NCBI RefSeq assembly: GCF_006538885.1
Contig: NZ_BJLY01000001.1
Span: 124,001 to 188,000 of the forward strand
Direction: 5' to 3'
DNA: 64,000 bases
Source of the DNA: Gluconobacter roseus NBRC 3990
Lineage (GTDB): Bacteria; Pseudomonadota; Alphaproteobacteria; Acetobacterales; Acetobacteraceae
Part shown: positions 55,225 through 63,728 of the stretch, piece by piece
How positions within the stretch are numbered: position 1 is the stretch's first letter
How the letters are laid out: each line of letters begins with the position of its first letter
Notes under the pieces: model-generated
What the model saw: only the letters and a program-made list of their open reading frames with translations
Databases searched by the model: none
What the model was told of the DNA's origin: nothing
Position numbers and translations under genes: made by a program

Positions 55225-56151
55225 ATGCATGACGCAGCAATTCAGGCCGCAACCGCGCAGATCCGGCGAACCGAGGAAGGCTCGGCCCCTGCGCCGGTTG
55301 TCTGTACCTTCTTTGACGAGGCCACCAATACCGCGAGCCATGTGGTCCACTGTCCCGTTACGAAACAGGCGGCGGTGATCGACTCTGTGCTCGATTATGA
55401 CGCGGCTGCCGGGCGGACGTCGCATGGATCGGCGCAGGCGATTGTTGATTATGTCGAGCGTGAAGGCCTGACTGTTGAGTGGCAGCTTGAGACGCATGCC
55501 CATGCCGATCATCTGTCCGCAGCCCCATGGTTGCAGGAGAAGATTGGCGGAAAGCTCGGGATCGGGGCGGATATCATCCGGGTCCAGAACGTGTTCGGCA
55601 AGATTTTCAATGCCGGGACGCGGTTTGCGCGGGACGGGTCACAGTTCGATCATCTGTTCACGGATGGCGAGACGTTCCGGATCGGTGAGCTTCCGGTGAC
55701 GGTGCTGCATGTTCCGGGGCATACACCGGCTGACATGGCGTTTGTGATCGGCAATGCGGCCTTTGTGGGGGATACGATCTTCATGCCGGACTTCGGGACG
55801 GCGCGGGCGGATTTCCCGGGCGGTGATCCGCGCCCGCTGTTTCGCTCCATCCGCCGTCTGCTGTCACTTCCGGTCGAGACGCGGCTGTTCCTGTGCCATG
55901 ATTACAAGGCGCCAGGGCGGGACGAATATGCCTGGCTGACGACGGTCGGGCATGAGCGCGCGTACAACATCCATGTTCATGACGGGGTGGGCGAGGACGA
56001 GTTTGTGGAGATGCGGACGGCCCGTGATGCCACTCTGGCGATGCCGCGCCTGCTGATGCCGTCCGTGCAGGTGAATATGCGCGGGGGGCATTTGCCCGAG
56101 CCCGAAGCTGATGGCGTGAGCTACATCAAGATTCCCGTCAACCGTCTCTGA
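55225..56151 (+). CDS. MBL-fold persulfide dioxygenase-like hydrolase (Blh/ETHE1 type)
   Basis: The 308-residue protein has the metallo-beta-lactamase motif H91-x-H93-x-D95-H96 (THAHADH), further metal-ligand regions in HVPGHTPADM and CHDYKAP, and a FVGDTIFMPDFGTARADF segment. It belongs to the Blh/ETHE1-like group, which oxidises glutathione persulfide to sulfite. AAGGTGAG lies before the ATG. It is the first gene of the rightward operon with the sulfide:quinone-type enzyme. Confidence 0.9.
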   Translation: MHDAAIQAATAQIRRTEEGSAPAPVVCTFFDEATNTASHVVHCPVTKQAAVIDSVLDYDAAAGRTSHGSAQAIVDYVEREGLTVEWQLETHAHADHLSAAPWLQEKIGGKLGIGADIIRVQNVFGKIFNAGTRFARDGSQFDHLFTDGETFRIGELPVTVLHVPGHTPADMAFVIGNAAFVGDTIFMPDFGTARADFPGGDPRPLFRSIRRLLSLPVETRLFLCHDYKAPGRDEYAWLTTVGHERAYNIHVHDGVGEDEFVEMRTARDATLAMPRLLMPSVQVNMRGGHLPEPEADGVSYIKIPVNRL

Positions 56152-56214
56152 CGTTCTTCTCCGGTGCGGGATGCGTGCCGGTCTTCTGATCCTTTTTCCG
56201 TTTCTGGAGTTCCC

Positions 56215-57903
56215 ATGCCGACCCGCCATCTGACCGAAAACTATGCCGTGTCTCCCCAGATCGCCGTCAGTGATGTGGCGGATCTGAAAGCGGAAGGGTT
56301 CCGCACGATCCTCTGTTTCCGTCCGGACGGAGAGTCTCCCGACCAGTCGGACATGGGTGCGATCGAAGAGGCCGCGAAGGAGGCCGGGCTGGCCTTTGCT
56401 GCGGTTCCGGTCAAGGCGGGAACCGTGCCGGATGAGGCACAGGTCGCGCAGACCCGGACGGCTCTGGCTACGCTTCCCGCGCCGGTTGTCGGCTATTGCC
56501 GGTCGGGCGCGCGGGTGGCGCAGATCTGGGCTCTGGCGGAAGCGGGCAAGCGTCCGGCTGCGGAAATCATTGCTGCGGCGGGTAAGGCCGGGGTGGATGT
56601 CAGTGCTCTGCGGGGACGGATCGAGAGTGTCGCGGCACCGTCTGCGGCTCCACGCAAGGGGGCGGCGCATTTTCAGGTTCTGATTATTGGCGGTGGTGCG
56701 GGTGGCCTGTCGGTTGCGGGTAGTCTGCTCAAGCGCAACAGCCATCTATCCATCGGTGTGGTCGAGCCGTCGAACGAGCATTTCTACCAGCCGGGATGGA
56801 CGCTTGTGGGGGGAGGCGTTTTTCAGGCGGCCCAGACGCGCCGCAAGGAAGCGGATGTCATGCCCAAAGACGTCGTCTGGGTGCGGCAGGCGGCCAAGCT
56901 GTTCCGGCCGGATGTGCGGGAAGTGGTTCTGGGGGACGGGTCGGTCGTTTCCTATGATGCGCTGATCGTGGCGACGGGGATTACGCTGAACTGGGATGCC
57001 ATTCCGGGTCTGACAGAGACGCTGGGCAAGAACGGCGTGACGTCGAATTACCGCTTCGATCTGGCACCCTATACCTGGCAGCTCGTGCAGCAGCTCAAGA
57101 GCGGGACGGCGATCTTCACGCAGCCGCCCATGCCGATCAAATGTGCCGGTGCACCGCAGAAGGCCGTGTATTTGTCCTGTGATGCCTGGAAGCGCCGTGG
57201 CGTGCTGGACAGCATTTCGGTCGAGTTCGACACGGCCACGCCGGGACTGTTTGGCGTGAAGGAATTCGTGCCGCCGCTGATGGAGTATATCAAGCGCTAT
57301 CATGTCGGGCTGCATACCGGATCGAAGCTTGTGGCAGTGGATGGTCCGAACCGGACCGCCGTGTTCGAGCGCAAGGCTGGCGAGGGTGTGGAGCGCGTGG
57401 AGCGCAAGTTCGACATGCTGCATGTCGTGCCGCCGCAGAGTGCGCCGCAGGTGATCCGCGAGAGTGCGCTGGCGGGTTCGGACGGGTTCGTTGAGGTCAA
57501 TCCGGCGACGTTGCAGCATGTGCGTTTCCCGGACGTGTTCGCCATTGGTGACGTGATCGGGACGTCTTCGGCCAAGACGGCTGCGGCGGTTCGCGTGCAG
57601 GCGCCTGTGGTGGCGACCAATGTGCTGGCGTTCCTGAAGCATCAGGCTCCGGTTTCGGAATATGAAGGCTATGGCGCCTGTCCGCTGACGGTGGAGAACG
57701 GACGGATCGTGCTGGCCGAGTTCCGTTATGGCGGCAAGCTGGCGCCGACGCTGCCGAAATGGCTGCTTAACGGGCAGAAGCCGACGCGTCTGGCCTGGTG
57801 GCTCAAGAAATATGTCATGCCGCTGATGTACTGGGACGGGATGCTCAAGGGGCGCGAGCTCATGGTTGCGCCCAAGCCGCTGAACGCGAAGAAGGACGGC
57901 TGA
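56215..57903 (+). CDS. DUF442 sulfurtransferase-SQR fusion protein
   Basis: The 562-residue protein joins two enzymes. Residues 1 to about 125 are a DUF442 (TIGR01244) phosphatase-fold sulfurtransferase with active Cys C95 in YCRSGAR. Residues about 152-562 are a sulfide:quinone-oxidoreductase-like FAD protein with the GGGAGG dinucleotide motif at 159-164. C310 and C322 are the candidate redox cysteines. The product could oxidise sulfide and pass persulfide within one polypeptide to the sulfurtransferase. The ATG at 56215 has GGAG just upstream; a longer frame opens at 56164. Confidence 0.88.
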   Translation: MPTRHLTENYAVSPQIAVSDVADLKAEGFRTILCFRPDGESPDQSDMGAIEEAAKEAGLAFAAVPVKAGTVPDEAQVAQTRTALATLPAPVVGYCRSGARVAQIWALAEAGKRPAAEIIAAAGKAGVDVSALRGRIESVAAPSAAPRKGAAHFQVLIIGGGAGGLSVAGSLLKRNSHLSIGVVEPSNEHFYQPGWTLVGGGVFQAAQTRRKEADVMPKDVVWVRQAAKLFRPDVREVVLGDGSVVSYDALIVATGITLNWDAIPGLTETLGKNGVTSNYRFDLAPYTWQLVQQLKSGTAIFTQPPMPIKCAGAPQKAVYLSCDAWKRRGVLDSISVEFDTATPGLFGVKEFVPPLMEYIKRYHVGLHTGSKLVAVDGPNRTAVFERKAGEGVERVERKFDMLHVVPPQSAPQVIRESALAGSDGFVEVNPATLQHVRFPDVFAIGDVIGTSSAKTAAAVRVQAPVVATNVLAFLKHQAPVSEYEGYGACPLTVENGRIVLAEFRYGGKLAPTLPKWLLNGQKPTRLAWWLKKYVMPLMYWDGMLKGRELMVAPKPLNAKKDG

Positions 57904-57910
57904 ACCGGTT

Positions 57911-58678
57911 GTGCAGATTGCGCTTGAACTGGCCTGCGGTGTCCTGATCGGGTTTACGCTGGGCCTGATCGGCGGTGGCGGCTCCATCCTTGCCGTTCCG
58001 CTGATGGTCTATGTGGTGGGGGTGAAGAACCCCCATGTCGCGATCGGGACGAGTGCCATGGCCGTGGCGGTCAATGCGCTGACCGGGCTGGTCAGTCATG
58101 CCCGGGCGGGGACGGTCAAATGGAAATGCGCGGCCATTTTCGCGCCCTGCGGTGTGGTGGGGGCGTTCATCGGGGCGGCCTTCGGCAAAGCGGTGAACGG
58201 GCAGAAGCTGCTGCTCTGTTTTGCGCTGCTGATGATCGCAGTCGGTGTGCTCATGTTGCGGGGGCGGCGCAATCAGGGCGAGGCGGGGGCGGCGTGCAAT
58301 CGCCAGAACATGCCGCGCGTCATGATGGCCGGGGCCGGGACGGGTGTTCTATCCGGGTTTTTCGGGATCGGTGGTGGGTTCCTGATTGTGCCCGCGCTCA
58401 TTGCCTGTACGCGGATGCCCATTCTCAATGCCGTGGGCACGTCGCTTGTGGCCGTGGCCGCGCTGGGGGCCAGTACGGCGCTGAGTTACATGCTCTCGGG
58501 CTATGTGGACTGGGTAATGGGGGCGCTGTTCGTGGCGGGAGGAATTGTGGGCAGTTTCCTCGGAACCCGGGCGGCGAAGCGTCTGTCGGGTTCCGGTGCG
58601 GCGCTGACGACGTTTTTCGCCTGCGTCATCTTCACGGTTGCGGCCTATATGATCTGGAAGAGCCTTTCGGCTCTCTAA
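57911..58678 (+). CDS. TauE/SafE-family sulfite/anion exporter
   Basis: The 255-residue membrane protein has about eight hydrophobic segments in two inverted halves and the family glycine motifs GLIGGGGSI and GFFGIGGGF. TauE/SafE proteins export sulfite or organosulfur anions. It starts with GTG seven bases after the fusion gene, so it is the last gene of the sulfur operon, likely removing sulfite produced by the persulfide dioxygenase. Confidence 0.9.
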   Translation: MQIALELACGVLIGFTLGLIGGGGSILAVPLMVYVVGVKNPHVAIGTSAMAVAVNALTGLVSHARAGTVKWKCAAIFAPCGVVGAFIGAAFGKAVNGQKLLLCFALLMIAVGVLMLRGRRNQGEAGAACNRQNMPRVMMAGAGTGVLSGFFGIGGGFLIVPALIACTRMPILNAVGTSLVAVAALGASTALSYMLSGYVDWVMGALFVAGGIVGSFLGTRAAKRLSGSGAALTTFFACVIFTVAAYMIWKSLSAL

Positions 58679-58684
58679 GAGCGG

Positions 58685-59035
58685 TCAGTCGAGGCCGAAA
58701 TTCGGGAAGATGGTGAAACAGACCATCGAGAAATAGAACATCACTGCCAGCAGGATGTGACACATATAGAGCGGCGCGATCATGGCGCCGCGCCTGCGGA
58801 AGAAGGCCATCAGGACGCCGAAAGATGCGATGGCGACGGCGAGCGCCACGTTCAGCATGAGGCGGCTGTCACCATTGCTGAGTGCGATGATCAGGAAGAT
58901 TGATCCGACCACGGCCGAGCCGACATGGAGCGGGGTGAGGAAGCTGTAGGGGCGTTTGTAGCGGGCTGCGAAAATTGCGAGCCAGATACCCATCATCACC
59001 GTCAGAGTGAAACATCCCGTCGAAGCATACAGCAT
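58685..59035 (-). CDS. Hypothetical integral membrane protein
   Basis: I do not recognise this 116-residue protein. It has four hydrophobic segments (about 5-23, 35-52, 60-77 and 90-110) with short charged loops. It converges on the TauE gene with a 6-base gap and lies downstream of a 296-base gap before the next gene. Confidence 0.55.
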   Translation of the reverse strand: MLYASTGCFTLTVMMGIWLAIFAARYKRPYSFLTPLHVGSAVVGSIFLIIALSNGDSRLMLNVALAVAIASFGVLMAFFRRRGAMIAPLYMCHILLAVMFYFSMVCFTIFPNFGLD

Positions 59036-59331
59036 CTGTCATCCACCTTGTGCCTGATGTATCCGCGCATACTCTCGGACCCGTGACCGGAATATCCGGA
59101 AGTCACCATGTTCCTCAGAACTTGCGAAACAGGGCGCTCCGACTGATTCTCTACTCCAGAACGGCTTTTGCGGCCAGACGTTCCCCGGCTCCGGGTCATC
59201 GTGTGTGGGGTTGTGAGGCCATATATGGGAAAAATTATACCGCCATAGGGTATTTTGATCTCTGCGGGTTTCCTTTCTGTTTCGATATGACATACTGGTT
59301 ACACGCAATGGGTCGGGAGGAAGACGAGGGA

Positions 59332-59874
59332 ATGGATCTGGGAGCACGCCTGCGTTTTGTCCGGACGGCGAGGAGCCTGTCCCAGCGTGAACTGGCCAAG
59401 CGGACCGGTGTGACCAATTCCACCATTTCCCTCATCGAGTCCGGGGACATGAATCCTTCGGTCGGGACGCTCAAGCGGGTTCTGGACGGAATCCCGGTGA
59501 CGCTCGGGGAGTTTTTCAGCATTGCGCCGGATGGCGGTGAGAAGATCTTCTTCCGGTCGGACGAACTGGTCACGTTCGAGCAGGGGGGCGTGACGTTCCG
59601 GCAGGTGGGCGCGCCGGCATTTGGCCGGACCCTGCAGATCCTGAATGAGAATTATGCGCCAGGCGCGGATACCGGGTCTTCGGTCTATGCCCATGAGGGC
59701 GAGGAAGGCGGGTTTATCCTGCGTGGCCGGGTGGAGATTACGGTCGGAGAGCGGTGCGAGGTGCTGGGGCCGGGGGACGCCTATCATTTCGACAGCCGGC
59801 AGCCGCATCGTTTCCGCTGTGTCAGTCCGGACGGCTGCGAGATCATCAGCGCCTGTACGCCGCCGACGTTCTAG
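59332..59874 (+). CDS. XRE-family regulator with cupin domain
   Basis: The 180-residue protein has a helix-turn-helix (residues about 5-60, with SQRELAKRTGVTNSTISLIE) and a C-terminal cupin domain (about 95-175, with EEGGFILRGRVEITV and PHRFRC). This PuuR-type architecture often senses small metabolites such as polyamines. GAGGG lies four bases before the ATG at 59332. Upstream frames open earlier but have no ribosome-binding site. Its targets are unknown. Confidence 0.88.
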   Translation: MDLGARLRFVRTARSLSQRELAKRTGVTNSTISLIESGDMNPSVGTLKRVLDGIPVTLGEFFSIAPDGGEKIFFRSDELVTFEQGGVTFRQVGAPAFGRTLQILNENYAPGADTGSSVYAHEGEEGGFILRGRVEITVGERCEVLGPGDAYHFDSRQPHRFRCVSPDGCEIISACTPPTF

Positions 59875-60011
59875 TTGCCCGTGGTCCGGTGTGCCGGGTT
59901 CTCAAAAAAGCGGGAGGGCTGTGGCTTCCCGTGATTATGGGGCGTTGAGTCCGCGAGTAAGCCTGCCCGTGTTGCGGTCCGGGGCAGGTGGTCCAGCGGA
60001 GAGTCACGGAC

Positions 60012-60440
60012 ATGTGCGACCGTCCGTTTTCAGAAAAACATGAGTGGCGTCACGCGGTTTCCCGTTTCTTTCGGGCGGGGCTGGGCGTGGCGGTGATGCT
60101 CTGTGCCCTGTGCGCGGGCAGCCCGGTTTCGGCGGAGACGGTCACGCGGACGCGGGATATCTGTCCGATCCGCAGGACGACATTACAGATCGGGCGGCAG
60201 AGCCTTGCGGCGGCCGTGGCGGAGCTGGCGCGCAAGACGAAATGTCCGGTTCTGATGGATGATGCGCTGTTGCAGGGCGGGAGCAGTATTGCGGTCCGTG
60301 GGGCCTATACGCCGCGGGAGGCGCTGATCCGGCTGCTGGGGAATACGGAGCTGGATGTGATCGAGACGGTGCAGGGGCTGGCGGTCATGCCGCTGACCTA
60401 TCGGGCGGCGCATCGCATGGATAATGCCTCGCGGATGTAG
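60012..60440 (+). CDS. Orphan STN-domain secreted protein
   Basis: The 142-residue protein has a signal peptide (about 20-42) and then an STN (secretin/TonB short N-terminal) domain, seen as LQIGRQSLAAAVAELARKTKCPVLMD and GAYTPREALIRLLGNTELDVI. STN domains usually sit at the N-terminus of TonB-dependent transducers or secretins; here it is alone. The role is unknown; it may interact with a FecR-like anti-sigma factor elsewhere. It ends six bases before the petC stop on the other strand. Confidence 0.75.
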   Translation: MCDRPFSEKHEWRHAVSRFFRAGLGVAVMLCALCAGSPVSAETVTRTRDICPIRRTTLQIGRQSLAAAVAELARKTKCPVLMDDALLQGGSSIAVRGAYTPREALIRLLGNTELDVIETVQGLAVMPLTYRAAHRMDNASRM

Positions 60441-60446
60441 GGACGC

Positions 60447-61139
60447 TCAGCGGCGGGACGTCCAGACGCGGCGTTGCAGCAGGAAGGTCAGGAACGCCAT
60501 CAGGGCGAGATAGACCAGGACGTAAAGGCCGATCCGTCTGCGCTCGGTCTGGTGCGGGTGCGCCACCCAGTTGAGGAAAGCGGAGACGTCGCTGGCCATT
60601 TGCGCGGAGGTTGCGCGGGTGCCGTCGGGATAGGTCAGCATGCCGTCCTGAAGGGGCGGGGGCATGCCGATATGCTTCCATTTCAGGGCAGTGTTGTAAT
60701 AGCGGCCCTCATCGAGTTTTACGCCCGGCGGGGGGGGGGCGTAGGAAAGCAGGATCCGCCGGATTTCGTCTGCGCCGCCGGGCAGCGTCAGGGCCAGCCG
60801 GGACAGATCGGGCGGGAGCAGGCCGTGATTGGCGAGGCGACCAACTGCTGCGTTGGGATAGGGCGAGAGCATCGGATCGGAGGGGGTGGCGTGGCGGGTT
60901 TTCGGGTCGCCGTTGTCATCCACGCCATCGGGTAATTCCTGATCCGCGGCCCATTTGCGAATATCGTCCGGGGAGAGCCCGAGGGCGCTCATGTCTCCAT
61001 AATCGACATGTTCCATGCCGTGGCAGGCAGCGCAGACCTGCTGAAAGACCATCAGGCCGCGCTGGGCTGGTGTGCTGGCTGCGGCGGGAAGGGCGGTCAG
61101 GCTGGCGGCGAGGAGAAGGGGGCGGGTCCAGCGGGTCAT
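60447..61139 (-). CDS. petC: Ubiquinol-cytochrome c reductase, cytochrome c1
   Basis: The 230-residue protein has a signal peptide (residues 1-21), the heme motif CAACH near residue 36, a PDLSRL region, and a C-terminal transmembrane anchor (LYVLVYLALMAFLTFLL). It accepts electrons from the Rieske protein. The start overlaps the cytochrome b stop. The frame is open far upstream, but that extension is cytochrome b sequence read out of frame. Confidence 0.92.
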   Translation of the reverse strand: MTRWTRPLLLAASLTALPAAASTPAQRGLMVFQQVCAACHGMEHVDYGDMSALGLSPDDIRKWAADQELPDGVDDNGDPKTRHATPSDPMLSPYPNAAVGRLANHGLLPPDLSRLALTLPGGADEIRRILLSYAPPPPGVKLDEGRYYNTALKWKHIGMPPPLQDGMLTYPDGTRATSAQMASDVSAFLNWVAHPHQTERRRIGLYVLVYLALMAFLTFLLQRRVWTSRR

Positions 61140-62314
61140 GACGGGATCTCCCGTTCGGAAGCCAGCGGCATGACGAGCAGGAAATGGATGAACCACCAGG
61201 CCATCGCCACGCGGCTGACGATCAGCCATGCCTCGGTGGGCGGATGCATGCCGGCGACGCCCAGCAGGATGAAGGATGCGAAGGCGAGCGGGAGCGAGAG
61301 GCGGACCAGCGGGCGCCGGGTTGCCGGGCGGATGGAGGAGCGGTCCAGCCAGGGCAGGGCGAAGAGGACGGCGAGGCTTCCGGTCGCGAGGATCAGGCCG
61401 CCGAGGCGGGAGGGGGCGGCGCGGAGGATTGCGTAGAACGGGGCGAAATACCATTCGGGCCGGATGTCGCGCGGGGTGATGAGCGGGTTGGCCTGAATGT
61501 AGTTGTCCGCCAGCGTCAGAAGTCCGGGCAGGAAGAAGACCAGTCCGGCATAGACCATCAGGAACAGGCAGAGCGCGAAGCCGTCCCGACTGGTGTAATA
61601 GGGGTGGAACGGCAGGGTCTGGGCCGGGCTTGTGGGATCGATGCCGGTGGGGTTGTTTGATTTCACGACATGCAGGGCCGCGACATGCAGGGCGATGACG
61701 CCGAGAATGGCGAAGGCCATCGTGAAGTGCAGCACGAAGAGGCGGTGCAGGGCGATGTTGCCCAGTGTCTCGCCGCCGAGCAGGAGTTCGGAGAGCGGGT
61801 GGCCGATCAGGGGGATGGCGTGAACGGCGTTGAGAACCACGGTCGCGCCCCAGTAGGACATCTGTCCCCAGGGCAGAACGTAACCGGCAAAGGCCGTGAC
61901 CATGATCATGAGCATCAGGCCAAGGCCGGTCAGCCAGAGCAGTTCGCGCGGGGCCTTGTAGGAGCCGTACCACAACCCGCGGCCGAGATGGATGTAGAGG
62001 CAGGCGAACAGCATCGTCACGCCGCCCATATGTAGGCTGCGAATGAACCAGCCCGAGGGGATCTGCCGGTCGATGGTTTCGACGCTGGCGAAGGCCTGTG
62101 TAATGTCGGGCGTGTAGTTGATCGCGAGGAACAGGCCGCTGGCGATCATGAAGGTCATCGTGACGATCAGGAACGCGCCGAAGCTCCACAGGGTGTTGAG
62201 GTTGCGGGGCATCGGAAAGGCGACATATTCGCGGCGCAGGAAGCCTGTGACCGGGAAGCGGCGGTCGAGCCAGCCGGAGGGTTCTGTGTCGGGCATTCTG
62301 TCGGGTGAGGGCAT
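61136..62314 (-). CDS. petB: Ubiquinol-cytochrome c reductase, cytochrome b
   Basis: The 392-residue integral membrane protein carries the two bis-histidine heme b sites: SLHMGGVTMLFACLYIHLG in helix B, and LHRLFVLHFTMAFAILG with later HVAALH in helix D. It oxidises ubiquinol and transfers electrons across the membrane. About eight hydrophobic helices are visible. The start is 12 bases after the Rieske stop. Confidence 0.95.
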   Translation of the reverse strand: MPSPDRMPDTEPSGWLDRRFPVTGFLRREYVAFPMPRNLNTLWSFGAFLIVTMTFMIASGLFLAINYTPDITQAFASVETIDRQIPSGWFIRSLHMGGVTMLFACLYIHLGRGLWYGSYKAPRELLWLTGLGLMLMIMVTAFAGYVLPWGQMSYWGATVVLNAVHAIPLIGHPLSELLLGGETLGNIALHRLFVLHFTMAFAILGVIALHVAALHVVKSNNPTGIDPTSPAQTLPFHPYYTSRDGFALCLFLMVYAGLVFFLPGLLTLADNYIQANPLITPRDIRPEWYFAPFYAILRAAPSRLGGLILATGSLAVLFALPWLDRSSIRPATRRPLVRLSLPLAFASFILLGVAGMHPPTEAWLIVSRVAMAWWFIHFLLVMPLASEREIPS

Positions 62315-62326
62315 GTCGTCCGGTCC

Positions 62327-62959
62327 TCAGATCTGCTGGATGTCGGACATGCTGAAGCCCGGATCGCCGGCGCTGTGGCCGATGCGGATTTTCGTGTCGG
62401 AGAGGAAGGTCACGGGCGGGACAGGTAGGTTGTAGGGGGCGGGCGCGCGTTGGACGACACGGCCTGCGGCGTCGAAATGCGAGCCGTGGCAGGGGCAGAA
62501 ATAGCCGCCCTTCGCTTCCGGTGCCGAGCCGGGTTTCTCGAAGGTCGGGACGCAGCCCAGATGAGTGCAGATGCCGACCAGAACGCCGTATTCCGGACGG
62601 ACCGAGCGGTGCCAGTTCGTGGCGTCTTTGGGCTGCTGGAGGATTTTGGAGTCTGCGTCGCGCAGGGTGGCAATGTGGGCGGGGCCCTGAAGGGCGGCCA
62701 GCATCTGTGAGGTGCGGCGCTGGATGAAGATGGGCCAGTCCCGCCATTGCACGGTCATGTTCTGTCCGGGGGTGAGCGTGGACAGATCGACTTCCAGCGT
62801 GTTGTCGGACAGGGGTGTGGCGGCGGGGTTTTTCAGGCTGTTGAGAAAGGGAACGCTCAGGGCGCAGGCGCCTGCGCAGCCAAGGACGAGGGTTCCGGTT
62901 GCCAGCAGGTCCCGCCGTTTTGTGCCGTCCGGGGACGGGGGTGTCTCGCTCTGGGCCAT
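62327..62959 (-). CDS. petA: Ubiquinol-cytochrome c reductase, Rieske iron-sulfur subunit
   Basis: The 210-residue protein has a twin-arginine-type N-terminal anchor ([11 protein letters not shown]) and the [2Fe-2S] motifs CTHLGC and CPCHGSHFD. It moves electrons from ubiquinol to cytochrome c1. AGAGG lies before the ATG at 62957-62959; a longer frame opens at 63139. It is the first gene of the petABC operon. Confidence 0.95.
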   Translation of the reverse strand: MAQSETPPSPDGTKRRDLLATGTLVLGCAGACALSVPFLNSLKNPAATPLSDNTLEVDLSTLTPGQNMTVQWRDWPIFIQRRTSQMLAALQGPAHIATLRDADSKILQQPKDATNWHRSVRPEYGVLVGICTHLGCVPTFEKPGSAPEAKGGYFCPCHGSHFDAAGRVVQRAPAPYNLPVPPVTFLSDTKIRIGHSAGDPGFSMSDIQQI

Positions 62960-63124
62960 GCGGAACCTCTGCCGACTGTGCCGGGATGTCCGGCGGGAAA
63001 GAGGGCGGCAGGATAGGCGGCTTTGCCGTGGCGAGAAAGACAGGGGCGGTAGCTTTTGGGGAAAGCGGAGGCTAGTGTTTTCCGAAATGCTACGGCAATG
63101 CGAACTCCGGGAGGGCCCAGGGCC

Positions 63125-63601
63125 ATGACAACGGGACACGGTTTGAGGATCATGCTGGCGGCTCTGCTGGGGCTTGGACCGGTGCTGGCGTCTTCGGCCA
63201 TGGCGGCGGACGGCGCGGCGCTATACCGCGGCAAATGTGCGATGTGTCACGGGCCTTCGGGTGCGGGACGTCCGGGGACATTTCCGCCGCTGGCCGGACG
63301 GGTCGGGCAGATTGCGGGCAGTTCTGACGGGAAGGCGTATCTGGCAGCGGTTCTGGTGAACGGGCTGCATGGGCCGGTTACGGTGGAGGGGCAGTCCTAC
63401 AAGGGATACATGCCGGCGTTCCGGGCGCTGTCGGATGATGATATTGCGGCCGTGCTGGCTTATGCGGCGACGCTGGGCGGTGGGTCGGCGGCGTCTGGTG
63501 TGGCAGCGTCGGACGTGGCATCCATACGGGGGACGGCCATGGATGCGGCGGCGATTCAGGCGAAAAGGCAGGCTCTTGTGGCCTCCCATGTGATCCACTG
63601 A
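63125..63601 (+). CDS. Single-heme cytochrome c (class I)
   Basis: The 158-residue protein has a signal peptide (residues 1-27), one CxxCH motif (CAMCHGPSG near residue 38) and an axial Met in YKGYMPAF. It is divergent from petA with 165 bases between starts. It resembles the c552-type cytochromes described beside the bc1 genes of Gluconobacter. It could be the electron acceptor of the bc1 complex. Confidence 0.85.
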   Translation: MTTGHGLRIMLAALLGLGPVLASSAMAADGAALYRGKCAMCHGPSGAGRPGTFPPLAGRVGQIAGSSDGKAYLAAVLVNGLHGPVTVEGQSYKGYMPAFRALSDDDIAAVLAYAATLGGGSAASGVAASDVASIRGTAMDAAAIQAKRQALVASHVIH

Positions 63602-63632
63602 GAAAAACCGGACATCTTTTGTTGCCAAACAA

Positions 63633-63687
63633 ACGCAAATGCGTCTTGTAACGGTTAATCCATATCTGAATAGCTGCGTTCATTCAG
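63633..63687. promoter_or_regulatory. Inverted repeats upstream of the TetR gene
   Basis: ACGCA-AA-TGCGT (63633-63644) and CTGAAT (63666-63671) with ATTCAG (63682-63687) are both perfect dyads. TetR proteins often bind such sites near their own start. No consensus promoter was identified. Confidence 0.35.
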
Positions 63688-63728
63688 AAATGATGCCAGC
63701 CGAGGAAATGGCCAGGGAGGGAACGACC

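Noticed and set aside
61140-62747. Long minus-strand frame continuous with cytochrome c1
   Set aside because: It is cytochrome b read in another frame; the Pro/Arg-rich translation has no domain, while petB on the same strand has clear heme-binding helices. Only the last 230 codons are the real petC.
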